A stretch of DNA of 64,000 nucleotides from Pseudorhodoplanes sp049324435 (GTDB lineage: Bacteria > Pseudomonadota > Alphaproteobacteria > Rhizobiales > Xanthobacteraceae). The stretch spans positions 124,001-188,000 of the forward strand of contig JBMOOQ010000024.1 of NCBI GenBank assembly GCA_049324435.1, read 5' to 3'. The number at the start of each line of letters is the position of its first letter. The stretch's first letter is position 1. Below the pieces are notes generated by a model. The model was not told where the DNA came from, searched no databases, and saw only the letters and a program-made list of their open reading frames with translations. Both the position numbers and the translations under genes were made by a program. Of this stretch, positions 25,933-35,088 are shown one piece after another.

Positions 25933-26909
25933 ACCGCGGCAATCTCATCGCACTTGTGGTCGCGGCGGTCCTGCTGGTCGCATTGCCGCGCATCATCACT
26001 CACGAATTCTATATCAACATGGCGAGCCAGTGCCTGATCTTCGCGATCCTGGCGCTGAGCCTGAACATGATGCTCGGCTTCGGCGGCATGGTGTCGCTCG
26101 GCCATGCGGCCTATATCGGCGTCGCGGGCTATACCTGCATTCTGCTGACGGTCGCCGGCTGGAATCCGCTGTTTGCTGCCATCGCCGCGCTGACATTTTC
26201 GACCGCATGCGCCGCCCTGTTCGGCATGCTCTCGCTGCGCGCACCAGGCCTGGGCTTTCTGATGATCACGCTCGCGCTCGGCCAGATCGTCTGGGGCATT
26301 GCCTATCGCGCAAATACGCTGACCGGAGGTGACAACGGCATCAGCCTGCCCGCGCGGCCGCAGCCACTCGGCTTCGACATCACGAGCGCTACCGCCTTCT
26401 ACTATTTCACGCTGATCGTGTTCGCGGTCGCGTTTTTCGGAATGTGGCGCTTCGCCCGCTCGCCGTTCGGCGCAAGCCTGATGGGCACGCGCGATCAGCC
26501 GCGCCGCATGCGCATGCTCGGCCATAATGTCTGGATGGTGCAGTGGCTGACCTTCGTGATCGCCGGTTTCTGGGGCTCTGTCGGCGGGCTGATGTTCGTG
26601 TACTACAACGTGTTCCTGTCGCCGCACGCGCTGACGCTGCAGCAATCCGCCGAAATTCTGCTGATGTCGATTCTCGGCGGTGCGTCGTCGCTCACGGGAC
26701 CGATCGTCGGCGCGGTCATCATCACGCTGATCAAGAACGTGGTATCGACCTATGTTGAGCGCTGGAACACGCTGCTCGGCGCGATCTTCATCGCGGTAAT
26801 CATCTTCATGCCGCTCGGACTTGTGCCGGGCTTCCGCGCGCTCTGGCTGCGCTATGCCAACCGTAACAAGCCGAAGCCTCCGGCAGCCGCTGCGGAGCCC
26901 GCCGAATGA
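25929..26909 (+). CDS. Branched-chain amino acid-type ABC permease LivM (system 1)
   Basis: Inner-membrane permease of 326 residues with nine or so helices, including SLNMMLGFGGMVSLGHAAYI, the LivM hallmark, and the coupling loop LMGTRDQPRRMRMLGHNVW. The start is GTG at 25929 overlapping the LivH stop by 4 bases. Its own stop overlaps the LivG ATG by 4 bases. The C-terminal tail NKPKPPAAAAEPAE is a soluble extension. Confidence 0.92.
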   Translation: MNRGNLIALVVAAVLLVALPRIITHEFYINMASQCLIFAILALSLNMMLGFGGMVSLGHAAYIGVAGYTCILLTVAGWNPLFAAIAALTFSTACAALFGMLSLRAPGLGFLMITLALGQIVWGIAYRANTLTGGDNGISLPARPQPLGFDITSATAFYYFTLIVFAVAFFGMWRFARSPFGASLMGTRDQPRRMRMLGHNVWMVQWLTFVIAGFWGSVGGLMFVYYNVFLSPHALTLQQSAEILLMSILGGASSLTGPIVGAVIITLIKNVVSTYVERWNTLLGAIFIAVIIFMPLGLVPGFRALWLRYANRNKPKPPAAAAEPAE

Positions 26910-27635
26910 CGCCCGCCCTCGAAATCGACGGCCTCAGCAAGCGCTTCGGCGGCCTGCCGGCAACCCGCAACGTGTCGCTGAGAGTCATGCCGGGCGAACG
27001 GCGTCTGATCATCGGGCCGAACGGCGCGGGCAAGACCACGCTTTTCAACCTGATCACCGGCGATCTCACCGCCGATAGCGGTTCGGTCAAGCTGTTCGGC
27101 CACGAACTCGTAGGCATGCCGACCGAGCAGCGCGTGCATCTCGGTCTGGCCCGCACCTATCAGATCCTGACGCTGTTTCCCAAGGAAACGCTTCTCCACA
27201 ACGTCAAGCTGGCGCTGCTCGGGCTCGATCCGGTGCGCTGGAATCCCTGGACCGTGCTGTCGGCACGGACGGCCATGACAGAAGCCGCGCATGAGGCGCT
27301 GAAACAGGTCGGACTTGACGGCAGCGCGGACCGGATCGTGGCGGAGACCTCCTATGGCGAGCGGCGGCGGCTGGAATTTGCAATGGCGCTGGCGCAGAAA
27401 CCGAAAGTCCTGCTGCTCGACGAGCCGCTCGCGGGACTGTCGCAGGAGGAGCGCAAGACGCTGAGCGCGCTACTCAAGACGATTCCGCGCGACGTCACGA
27501 TCGTGATGATCGAGCATGACATGGACACCGCACTGGAATTCGCCGAGCGCATCACGCTGCTGCATTACGGCGAGGTTATCGTCGAGGGCAGCCGCGCCGA
27601 GGTGGTGGCCGATCCCCGCACACGGGAGGTCTATC

Positions 27636-27646
<11 letters not shown>
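26906..27646 (+). CDS. ABC transporter ATP-binding protein LivG (system 1)
   Basis: Cytoplasmic ATPase of 246 residues. Walker A is IIGPNGAGKTTLFNLI, the LivG-type signature is SYGERRRLEFAMAL in place of LSGGQ, and Walker B is LLLDEPLAGLSQEE. The switch His is in MIEHDMD. It overlaps LivM by four bases and LivF by eleven, so it belongs to the same transcript. Confidence 0.93.
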
Positions 27647-28367
<721 letters not shown>

Positions 28368-28400
28368 TGCGTTTTCTCTCACTCATGTGGAAGTCCTAAA

Positions 28401-29462
28401 ATGAGCGTCTGGAACAAGTACGAACCCACCGCCGCCCGCAAGCATGGCAAGCCCGGCCGCGAGATCCGGCCGCAGAGCGTCACCATCGACATTCACTCAC
28501 ATGTGGCCGTACCGGCGGCCGGCGCCTATGTGGCGCAGCAGAATGCGCGCGTCAGCCCCGGACTGCACACCTTCCAGTCCCCGGAGACTGCGGCGGTCAA
28601 TGCCAAGCAGGACGAGGATCTCAAGACCCGAATCGTCGAGTTCGAGCCGCGCCTGCGCAATCTCGATGCCATGGGCATCGACATGCAGGTGATCAAACCG
28701 CCGCCGGGGCAGTGCTATTACACGCTGCCAGCCGAGATCGGCGTGAAAGCGGCGCAACTCGTCAATGACGGCATCGCCGAATATTGCGCGAAAAGGCCCG
28801 ACCGGCTGATCCCGTTCGGGACGGTTCCGCTTCCCCATGGCGAGGAGGCAGCCAAGGAGCTGGAGCGGATCGCAAAGCTCGGCTTTCGTGGCGTGCAGAT
28901 CCTGACCAATATCGACGGCAAGGAATTATCCGATCCGGTGGCGGCGCCGTTCTGGCAGAAGGCGGAGGAACTCGGCCTTCTGGTGGTGATCCACCCCAAC
29001 GGCTTCACCCATGGCGAGCGGCTCAAGCGGTTTTATTTCAACAACGTCATCGGCAATCCGCTCGAGACCACGATCGCGCTGCATTACCTGATTTTCGACG
29101 GCGTTCTGGAACGCCACCCGAAGTTGAAGATTCTGGCGGTGCATGGCGGCGGCTATCTCGGTGCCTATTACGGCCGCATCGATCACGTCTGGGGCGCGCG
29201 CTCGGACGCCCATGCCGATCTGCCGAAGCCGCCGACCAGCTATCTGCGACAGATCTACGTGGACACCGTGGTATTTTCAGAAGGCCAGCTGAAGGCGCTG
29301 GTGGAGACCTTTGGCCCCGACCACGTGGTGATGGGGACTGACTATCCTTTCGACATGGCCGATTACGATCCGGTCGGCCATGTGGCTTCCAATCCGGCTT
29401 TCGATTCTGCTACGGTGGGCAAAATCGTGGGCGGCAATACGAAGCGGCTGCTGGGCCTTTGA
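28401..29462 (+). CDS. Amidohydrolase 2 family protein, ACMSD-like decarboxylase
   Basis: Cytosolic metal-dependent enzyme of 353 residues. The metal motif TIDIHSHVAVP has H32 and H34. Further ligands are His in VVIHPNGFTHG and VHGGGYLGAYYGR, and Asp in MGTDYPFDMADYD. This set is that of the ACMSD superfamily, whose members decarboxylate aminocarboxymuconate semialdehyde, 5-carboxyvanillate, gamma-resorcylate, uracil-5-carboxylate or similar ring acids without oxygen. It follows livF by 33 bases and is therefore expressed with the importer, suggesting that the imported compound or a derivative is decarboxylated. Substrate unknown. Confidence 0.87.
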   Translation: MSVWNKYEPTAARKHGKPGREIRPQSVTIDIHSHVAVPAAGAYVAQQNARVSPGLHTFQSPETAAVNAKQDEDLKTRIVEFEPRLRNLDAMGIDMQVIKPPPGQCYYTLPAEIGVKAAQLVNDGIAEYCAKRPDRLIPFGTVPLPHGEEAAKELERIAKLGFRGVQILTNIDGKELSDPVAAPFWQKAEELGLLVVIHPNGFTHGERLKRFYFNNVIGNPLETTIALHYLIFDGVLERHPKLKILAVHGGGYLGAYYGRIDHVWGARSDAHADLPKPPTSYLRQIYVDTVVFSEGQLKALVETFGPDHVVMGTDYPFDMADYDPVGHVASNPAFDSATVGKIVGGNTKRLLGL

Positions 29463-29520
29463 GCGAGGTGGATCGGGACGATCCCATAGATCGCCGGGCC
29501 GGACAGCCCGGGACTTTGCA

Positions 29521-30081
29521 ATGAGCTGGATCGACAATTCCCCTGTCAGCGTCTGGGAACGCGAGCAGGCCGCGGCAGCCGCGGCCGAGCCGGGAGCGCC
29601 AATCGCCTCGCCCGAACTGTTTCGCGAGGCGATGAGCCGGCTCGGTGCCGCGGTCCATATCATCACCACGTCGGGCGCGGCCGGCCGTGCCGGCTTCACC
29701 GCGACGGCCGTGGCCTCGGTCTCCGATTCGCCGCCAACGGTCCTGGTCTGCCTGAACCGCAAGAGCCAGATCACCCCGGTCATGCGCGAGAACAAGGTGT
29801 TCTGCGTCAATACGCTTGGCTCCAGCGAGGAAGAACTTGCCAATGTATTTGCCGGCCGCACCGGCGTGTTCATGGCCGAGCGTTTCATGCGCGGCGACTG
29901 GATCAAGCTAGAGACCGGCGCACCGGTGCTGACGAATGCGATCGCGGCACTGGACTGCCGCGTGCTGGAAATGAAATCGGTCGCGACCCACGACATCTAT
30001 TTCGGCGAGGTGGCGGCGATCCGTCTCGCCAATGCCGAGAAGGCGCTGGTCTATCACGCGCGGGCTTACAAGCACGTGTGA
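29521..30081 (+). CDS. Flavin reductase domain protein (two-component monooxygenase reductase)
   Basis: Protein of 186 residues of the HpaC/RutF flavin-reductase fold. Blocks are FREAMSRLGAAVHIITT, GFTATAVASVSDSPPTVLVC (FMN contact), NKVFCVNTL and the C-terminal ALVYHARAYKHV. The ATG at 29521 is chosen because the protein family starts near here; the frame open further upstream has no homology-like sequence. It would supply reduced FMN to a luciferase-type or other monooxygenase. No such oxygenase lies in this operon; candidates are the LLM genes at 17253 and 53684. Confidence 0.87.
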   Translation: MSWIDNSPVSVWEREQAAAAAAEPGAPIASPELFREAMSRLGAAVHIITTSGAAGRAGFTATAVASVSDSPPTVLVCLNRKSQITPVMRENKVFCVNTLGSSEEELANVFAGRTGVFMAERFMRGDWIKLETGAPVLTNAIAALDCRVLEMKSVATHDIYFGEVAAIRLANAEKALVYHARAYKHV

Positions 30082-30086
30082 AGCTT

Positions 30087-30182
30087 GGTCATCACCGCCG
30101 CGAAGCGGCGTGACCCGGTGATCCATCACCCGAAGAAAAGATAGATGGCCGGGTCAAGACCGGCCGTGGCAATCCGGATGTC
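30087..30182. repeat. Palindromic repeat at a convergent gene junction
   Basis: Between the stops at 30081 and 30186 lies a repeat with a perfect hairpin CGCCGC-GAA-GCGGCG (30096-30110), then TGACCCGGTGATCCA and GCCGGGTCAAGACCGGC. A related copy in the same orientation is at 32099-32188, on the other side of the ThDP-enzyme gene. Likely a two-way transcript end. Confidence 0.65.
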
Positions 30183-30185
30183 GGC

Positions 30186-32072
30186 TCAAATATCCTGTTC
30201 TATCCACTCGCGCTGAACGTCGTCGCACCAATTGCCGACGTTCCATTGCCCGAACGCGCCGAGACCCGCGAGTTCGTCCGGTCCTGCATAGACCGGCACA
30301 TGCACGACCGACAGCCCGTCATGCGCCTTCGCCTCGCTCAATGCGGTGCGCAACTCGTTCGCACTGAATCCGCCATGCAGCGCACGCACGCCTTTCACTG
30401 CGCCCGCGAGCTGCACGTAATCGACCGGAACCGAATCGTTGGTCCGGAACTCCTTGCCGTACTGCGCGAGCTGCAAGCCGGTAATCGCGGCCATGCGGCG
30501 ATTGTCGAAAATCACGATCATGCCGCGCAGCTTGTGCTCAACCGCATCGATCAGCGCCTGGGGGTTCATCATGAAGGAGCCGTCACCGGTGAAGGCAATG
30601 CCGTAGCGCGGCGTATCCGCGAGAGCGGACGCGAGAAGGCCGCTCACCGCGAAGCCCATATAGGAGGCACCCGACTCGGTGAAAGTGTCGCCGGTGCGGT
30701 CGTCCTCGACGATCTGGAAGCCATTGGCCTGCACGTCGCCGGCGTCGAAAAATTTCGCCGCGCCGATGCTTTTCGCGAAATCCGCGACCACCTTGATTGC
30801 GGCGGGCTGATACAGCACCGCGCGCTGCCAGGCGGCATCGAATGCCGGGGCCGCCTCGAACCGCGCCTTTTTGAATGCGGCCCATTCCGCCTTCTTCGCG
30901 GCGCACGCCTTCAGCCAGTCAGACTTGTTGGCGCTGGCACCGGTCAAGTGCACGCACAACCGCTCGATCACGGCGGATATATCGCCGGCCAGCGCGGTCG
31001 TATGGTTGTAATGCAGCGCGTCGGCAAGATCGCCGTTGATATTGATGACTTCCTTCGCCGCCTTGTAGCCGATGCCCGAGCAATCGGCCTGGCACACCCC
31101 GCGCGAGCCGATCACAATGACGAGCTCGGCATTGGCCATCGCGAAATTGCCGCTGATGGAGCCCTTCGATCCGCCCACATGCATATTCTGCGGATGGGCG
31201 TCGGGCAGAACGCCGGTCGATCCCGGGGACAATACGACCGCCGCGCCCGACATCTCGGCAAGCCGGCGGATCGCGGCGTCATGGCCGCGGGTGCCGCCGC
31301 CGGCCTTGATCGCGATACTCTTGGCCTGCGCGATCAGCCGCGCGGCTTTCGCGTAAATCTTGTCGTCCACCGGCGCGAGCACCGGCAGATCGGGCCGCTC
31401 GGGCAGCGCCGCGAGATTGATCGTCGCACGCTGCGGCTGGGTGTTGAGCGGAAGCAGGAGATAAAACGGGCCGGCACGATACGGATGATTGACCGCGAGC
31501 GAGCCGCGGCGCAGCGCATCGCGCAAGGCTTCCGGCGTGTGCAGCACGTAGGAGCCGCCCATCAGCGCGGTCATGCGGCCGAACAGGCCCTGCTCCTCCT
31601 TCGGCACCTGCTGCATGTTGTAGCCTTCGCCGTAGGTCGTCTCGTCGCCATAGATGTGATAGACGCCGACACCGTTCGACGCCGCGGCGAGCGATCCGGC
31701 GAAAGCCTGCAAGGCACCGGGACCGATCGAGGTCACGACCGCAGGAATTTCTCCATACTGCCAGCGCAACGCGGTTGCGGCATGCGCCATCTCGACCTCG
31801 TTGCGAAAATTGTAGGTCCGGGTGACGCCCTCTTCCTCATAGATGCGCAGCACATCGCCGAGATCGGTCGAACCGTGACCGAAAATTGCGAGATATTTGG
31901 TTACGCCCTGCTTGAGAAGGCCGAGCACGAGGGCCTCCGACAGCGACGTCTCGACAAGCTTCGACAGCGCGCCCTTGCGCAGAGCCTCCGCGAACGAACC
32001 GGATTCGTTGATCGCGCGGGCCCGCGTCCGCATCGCGTCGCGTTGTTCGCCTTCGGAGGAACGTGTCAGCAT
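30186..32072 (-). CDS. IolD-like thiamine diphosphate-dependent enzyme
   Basis: Cytosolic ThDP enzyme of 628 residues with the usual PYR, central and PP domains. The PYR part has LAIFGHGSTDLGDVL and FRNEVEMAHAATAL, closely parallel to the IFGHGN and NEQGMAHAA blocks of IolD, including the glutamate that activates ThDP. The ThDP/Mg motif is TGDGSFMMNPQALIDAVEH with IFDNRR. EFRTNDSVPVDYVQLA also matches IolD. IolD hydrolyses the C-C bond of a cyclic diketone from inositol; cyclohexane-1,2-dione hydrolase does a similar ring opening. No other iol gene is here, so a different ring dione is likelier. Last gene of the minus-strand operon. Confidence 0.85.
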   Translation of the reverse strand: MLTRSSEGEQRDAMRTRARAINESGSFAEALRKGALSKLVETSLSEALVLGLLKQGVTKYLAIFGHGSTDLGDVLRIYEEEGVTRTYNFRNEVEMAHAATALRWQYGEIPAVVTSIGPGALQAFAGSLAAASNGVGVYHIYGDETTYGEGYNMQQVPKEEQGLFGRMTALMGGSYVLHTPEALRDALRRGSLAVNHPYRAGPFYLLLPLNTQPQRATINLAALPERPDLPVLAPVDDKIYAKAARLIAQAKSIAIKAGGGTRGHDAAIRRLAEMSGAAVVLSPGSTGVLPDAHPQNMHVGGSKGSISGNFAMANAELVIVIGSRGVCQADCSGIGYKAAKEVININGDLADALHYNHTTALAGDISAVIERLCVHLTGASANKSDWLKACAAKKAEWAAFKKARFEAAPAFDAAWQRAVLYQPAAIKVVADFAKSIGAAKFFDAGDVQANGFQIVEDDRTGDTFTESGASYMGFAVSGLLASALADTPRYGIAFTGDGSFMMNPQALIDAVEHKLRGMIVIFDNRRMAAITGLQLAQYGKEFRTNDSVPVDYVQLAGAVKGVRALHGGFSANELRTALSEAKAHDGLSVVHVPVYAGPDELAGLGAFGQWNVGNWCDDVQREWIEQDI

Positions 32073-32098
32073 TTCAGAAACTCAATCTATCCTTGCGG

Positions 32099-32188
32099 TC
32101 GTCACCGGGCCGGCGCGAAACGCCGGGACCCGGTAATCCAACGTCGAGAAAGAGATGAATTGCCGGATCGCGCCCGGCAATGACATCC
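32099..32188. repeat. Palindromic repeat between Bug protein and ThDP-enzyme genes
   Basis: Contains GTCACCGGG, a hairpin CCGGCG-CGAAA-CGCCGG (32110-32126), GACCCGGTAATCCA and GGATCGCGCCCGGCAATGAC. It shares layout and orientation with 30087-30182, so the ThDP-enzyme gene is flanked by direct copies of one repeat class. It lies directly 3' of the solute-binding gene. Confidence 0.65.
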
Positions 32189-32190
32189 CG

Positions 32191-33180
32191 TCAATTGCTT
32201 TTCGCTTCCGGTGCCGCCTTCTGCAGGATCGGCTTCCAGCGGACGATTTCCGACTTCACCAGCTTGTCGAACTGCGCCGGCGAACGTTCCGCCTTCTTCG
32301 GGATCGCGCCGCCGAGATCGTTCAGCCGCTTGATGACCGTGGGATCGTCCAGCGCCTTGTCGAGCGCGGCCGCCAGCTTGTCGATCACCGGCTTCGGCGT
32401 GCCCTTCGGCGCGAAAATGCCGGACCAGATGCTCATCTCGTAATTCACGCCGCCCTCTTTCGCCGGTGGCACCTGCGGCAGCGCATCCATCTTGCCCGCG
32501 GTCGAAACTGCAAATGCCTTGACCTTGCCGGAGCGCACCTGGCTTGCGACGCTGACCGACTGTTCGCACAGGAAGTCGACATGTCCGCCGAGCAGGTCGT
32601 TCATGGCAGGCCCCGTGCCCTTGTACGCAACGAGGGTCGGCTTCAGACCGGCCTGCGTATTGAACAGCAGACACGCCATATGCGATGACGCGCCGACGCC
32701 GCCATGCGCCTGCTTCACCTTATCGCCATTCGCCTTCACATAAGCAACGAATTCCTTGAGATTGTTGGCCGGGAAATCGCTGCGCGCAACGATCACGGCC
32801 GGCGCATCGGCGGTGATGCCGATCGGAATGAAATCGCGCTCCGAGTCGTAACGGATATTCGGCGTCAGCACCGGCGCTGCGACATGCGATCCCATCGAAC
32901 CGGCAAGCAGCGTATAACCGTCGGGTTCGGCGCTCGCGACCCGGCCGGAGCCAAGCGTGCCGCCGGCGCCGCCGACATTCTCGATCACCATCGTCTGACC
33001 GAGTTGTTTCGACATCGCCTCGGTCACGATGCGGGCCACGACATCGCTCGGACCGCCGGCGGGGAACGGCACGACAACTGTGATCGGCCGCGTCGGGTAA
33101 GTCTGCGCAAACGCCATCGAAGGCAGCAGCAAGGCTGCTGCAAGCGTCAGCGCCGCAACGGAAGCTCGTCTTGCAGTCAT
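32191..33180 (-). CDS. Bug/TctC-family solute-binding protein
   Basis: Periplasmic protein of 329 residues. The start is ATG 33180: GGGGAG lies 4 bases upstream, while the ATG 18 bases earlier would put that site inside the gene. The signal peptide SVAALTLAAALLLPSMAFA is followed by QTYPTRPITVVVPFPAGGPS, the hallmark of the Bug family, and VIENVGGAGGTLGSGRVA. Such proteins serve tripartite TctABC transporters or act as sensors. No TctA or TctB is nearby, so it is an orphan of the large Bug expansion seen in Burkholderiales and Hyphomicrobiales. Its place in the molybdenum-hydroxylase operon suggests it binds the pathway substrate. Confidence 0.9.
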   Translation of the reverse strand: MTARRASVAALTLAAALLLPSMAFAQTYPTRPITVVVPFPAGGPSDVVARIVTEAMSKQLGQTMVIENVGGAGGTLGSGRVASAEPDGYTLLAGSMGSHVAAPVLTPNIRYDSERDFIPIGITADAPAVIVARSDFPANNLKEFVAYVKANGDKVKQAHGGVGASSHMACLLFNTQAGLKPTLVAYKGTGPAMNDLLGGHVDFLCEQSVSVASQVRSGKVKAFAVSTAGKMDALPQVPPAKEGGVNYEMSIWSGIFAPKGTPKPVIDKLAAALDKALDDPTVIKRLNDLGGAIPKKAERSPAQFDKLVKSEIVRWKPILQKAAPEAKSN

Positions 33181-33217
33181 CGTTCTCCCCTTCTTCATCG
33201 TTATGGTGCAGTCCTTG

Positions 33218-34063
33218 TCAGACTTTCAGTGTCCCGCCGACGGCACCACACTCGATCATCAGGTCGAGAAGCTCGCCGTCATGCGTGACCAAAATGTGGA
33301 GATGAGGCTCGTCGGTCAGAAGCCGATTCAGCCAGCGCAGCTGAGAGTTAACCGCTGGTACATCCTCCTTTACCCACGGCGCAGCCTTTCCTTTCACATG
33401 GCGAATGTTGGCCAGATTCCAGGCAGCATCGATGGCATGCAGGTATTCCTGCCCGCTCTGCAGCCGGAGGTAAATCATCTGCATATCGGGCGAATGGCCG
33501 GGCGCCTTGATCAGCACCATGCCCGGTGCGACTGGATAATAGCGGCCGTAGCTGATGCAGATGAATTGCTCGGCGCGCGGCTCCGGCAGTTTCAGATGCG
33601 GCCGATGCGGCTGATTCATCATCAGCGACAGCGTGTGAGCCGTCGCAATCGTCTTTCGTGCGAGCACATCGGAGTCGTCGGCCGTAACGATGCCGCCCGC
33701 GTGGTCCGCGTGATAATGCGTCAACACGATCATGCTCGCCGCGCGAAGCGCCGCCATCACATGAGCGAATGCATCGTCGTCATACGGCTCGCCCTCGCCG
33801 AACGACTCATGCGTCGCCCGGTCCATCCCTGAATCGATCATCACCGTGCTGCCGGGATAGACCACTTGATACGCAGTGCGCGGCATCGTTACCGGCGTCT
33901 CGTCACCCCCCTCGATGACGAATTTCCGTGGACGGATCGACGCCGCAAACTTCACCGCATTCAGCGCGACCGGTAACGCCCCTGGCACCACTCGCGCCAG
34001 CGCCCGGATCGCCGACAGATCGGCATCGAACGTCTGCGCTGCGGGAGCCGGACGATCGAGCAT
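33218..34063 (-). CDS. Metallo-beta-lactamase-fold hydrolase
   Basis: Cytosolic protein of 281 residues. The zinc-binding motif is VLTHYHADHAGGI, with further ligands His in KAPGHSPDMQMI, Asp in HAIDAAWNLANI, and His near the end in LVTHDGELLDL. The whole di-zinc set of lactonase/glyoxalase-II-like hydrolases is present. It overlaps the molybdenum-hydroxylase C-terminal subunit by one base, so the two are translated together. It may open a lactone or hydrolyse a thioester or cyclic amide made by the hydroxylase. Substrate unknown. Confidence 0.87.
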   Translation of the reverse strand: MLDRPAPAAQTFDADLSAIRALARVVPGALPVALNAVKFAASIRPRKFVIEGGDETPVTMPRTAYQVVYPGSTVMIDSGMDRATHESFGEGEPYDDDAFAHVMAALRAASMIVLTHYHADHAGGIVTADDSDVLARKTIATAHTLSLMMNQPHRPHLKLPEPRAEQFICISYGRYYPVAPGMVLIKAPGHSPDMQMIYLRLQSGQEYLHAIDAAWNLANIRHVKGKAAPWVKEDVPAVNSQLRWLNRLLTDEPHLHILVTHDGELLDLMIECGAVGGTLKV

Positions 34064-35088
34064 TACTCCGCCGCCTCTCGGTGAATACGCTGTTCGCGTT
34101 CCCGCCGCTCCTTCTCCCGGATCGCCATCAGCACCTTTTCCGGTGTTGCCGGCAACGAGGTGATGCGCACACCGACCGCATCATAGATCGCGTTCATCAC
34201 CGCGGGGATGGTCGGCACCATCGCCGGCTCGCCGATGCCCTTGACGCCGAGCGGGCCGATCGGATCGGGATCTTCGACGATGATGGATGTGACATGCGGC
34301 ACGTCGAGCGAGGTCGGCAGGATATATTTGGCGAAGCCCGGCGTGGTGGTGTGACCGTTTTCGAGCTTGTAATCCTCCATCAGCGCCTGGCCGAGCGCCT
34401 GCACAATGCCACCCTCGATCTGCCCTTCGACGCCCTTCGGATTGACGGCGCGGCCGACATCGTGCGCGGCCCACATGCCGAGCACCTGCACCTCGCCGGT
34501 GACGGTATCGACTTCGACCTCTGCAACCTGGCAGCCGAACACATAGGCCTGCCACGGACGCCCGGCACCATCGACGGGATGCAGCCCGGTCGTGTCTGTG
34601 CCGAAGCTCGCCGAACCCAGCGGCACAACGCCCCGGCTTTTGGCGAGATGCACCGCCTTGTCCATGGTGGTGCGATGATTGGTACCCTCGGCCCAGATTT
34701 CACCCGACGCGGCACTGATGGTTTCGGGCGGAACGCCCCATTCATTCGCCATCACCTGCGCGAGCCTGCCAAACGCCTCACGGGAGGCGAGCGCCACAGC
34801 GTTGCCGATCATGTAGGTCTGGCGGGTGGCACCGGCATGCGCGGCTTCAGGCGCCCGCGCCGTATCGTTGTCGCCGATTGTCACGTGTTCGGGGCGCACG
34901 CCGAGTTCTTCGGCTGCGATCTGCGCCAGCACGGTAAGGATGCCTTCGCCGATCTCGGTGACGCCGGTAACGACCTTTGCGGTTCCGCCATCGTCGATCT
35001 CAACCCAGGCGCCGGCGCGATCGACCGTGGCCGTGCGAGCGATGCCGTACCAGGCGCCTGCGACGCCGCGTCCGCGTTTGCGTGCCAT
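34063..35088 (-). CDS. Molybdenum hydroxylase, C-terminal half of the Mo-pterin subunit
   Basis: Protein of 341 residues (about 37 kDa) that corresponds to only the second half of a xanthine-dehydrogenase-family large subunit. It begins MARKRGRGVAGAWYGI, a block normally found mid-protein, and ends with the active-site loop LGVKGIGEPAMVPTIPAV containing the catalytic Glu. GVTEIGEGILTVLAQIAAEE and AHAGATRQTYMIGNAV contact the cofactor. Its ATG overlaps the stop of the preceding gene by one base (TAATG). Together with the partner at 35088-36965 it makes a complete Mo subunit. A similar L/M split is known for nicotinate dehydrogenase of Eubacterium barkeri. Confidence 0.85.
   Translation of the reverse strand: MARKRGRGVAGAWYGIARTATVDRAGAWVEIDDGGTAKVVTGVTEIGEGILTVLAQIAAEELGVRPEHVTIGDNDTARAPEAAHAGATRQTYMIGNAVALASREAFGRLAQVMANEWGVPPETISAASGEIWAEGTNHRTTMDKAVHLAKSRGVVPLGSASFGTDTTGLHPVDGAGRPWQAYVFGCQVAEVEVDTVTGEVQVLGMWAAHDVGRAVNPKGVEGQIEGGIVQALGQALMEDYKLENGHTTTPGFAKYILPTSLDVPHVTSIIVEDPDPIGPLGVKGIGEPAMVPTIPAVMNAIYDAVGVRITSLPATPEKVLMAIREKERREREQRIHREAAE

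Noticed and set aside
28401..29462. Amidohydrolase as a specific named decarboxylase such as 5-carboxyvanillate or gamma-resorcylate decarboxylase
   Set aside because: Only superfamily metal ligands are readable; the specificity residues cannot be assigned by eye, so no gene symbol was given.
30082..32190. ThDP-enzyme gene as a composite mobile element because it is flanked by direct repeats
   Set aside because: The flanking repeats are a common intergenic class seen elsewhere in such genomes, no transposase or target duplication is visible, and the gene has the same base composition as its neighbours.
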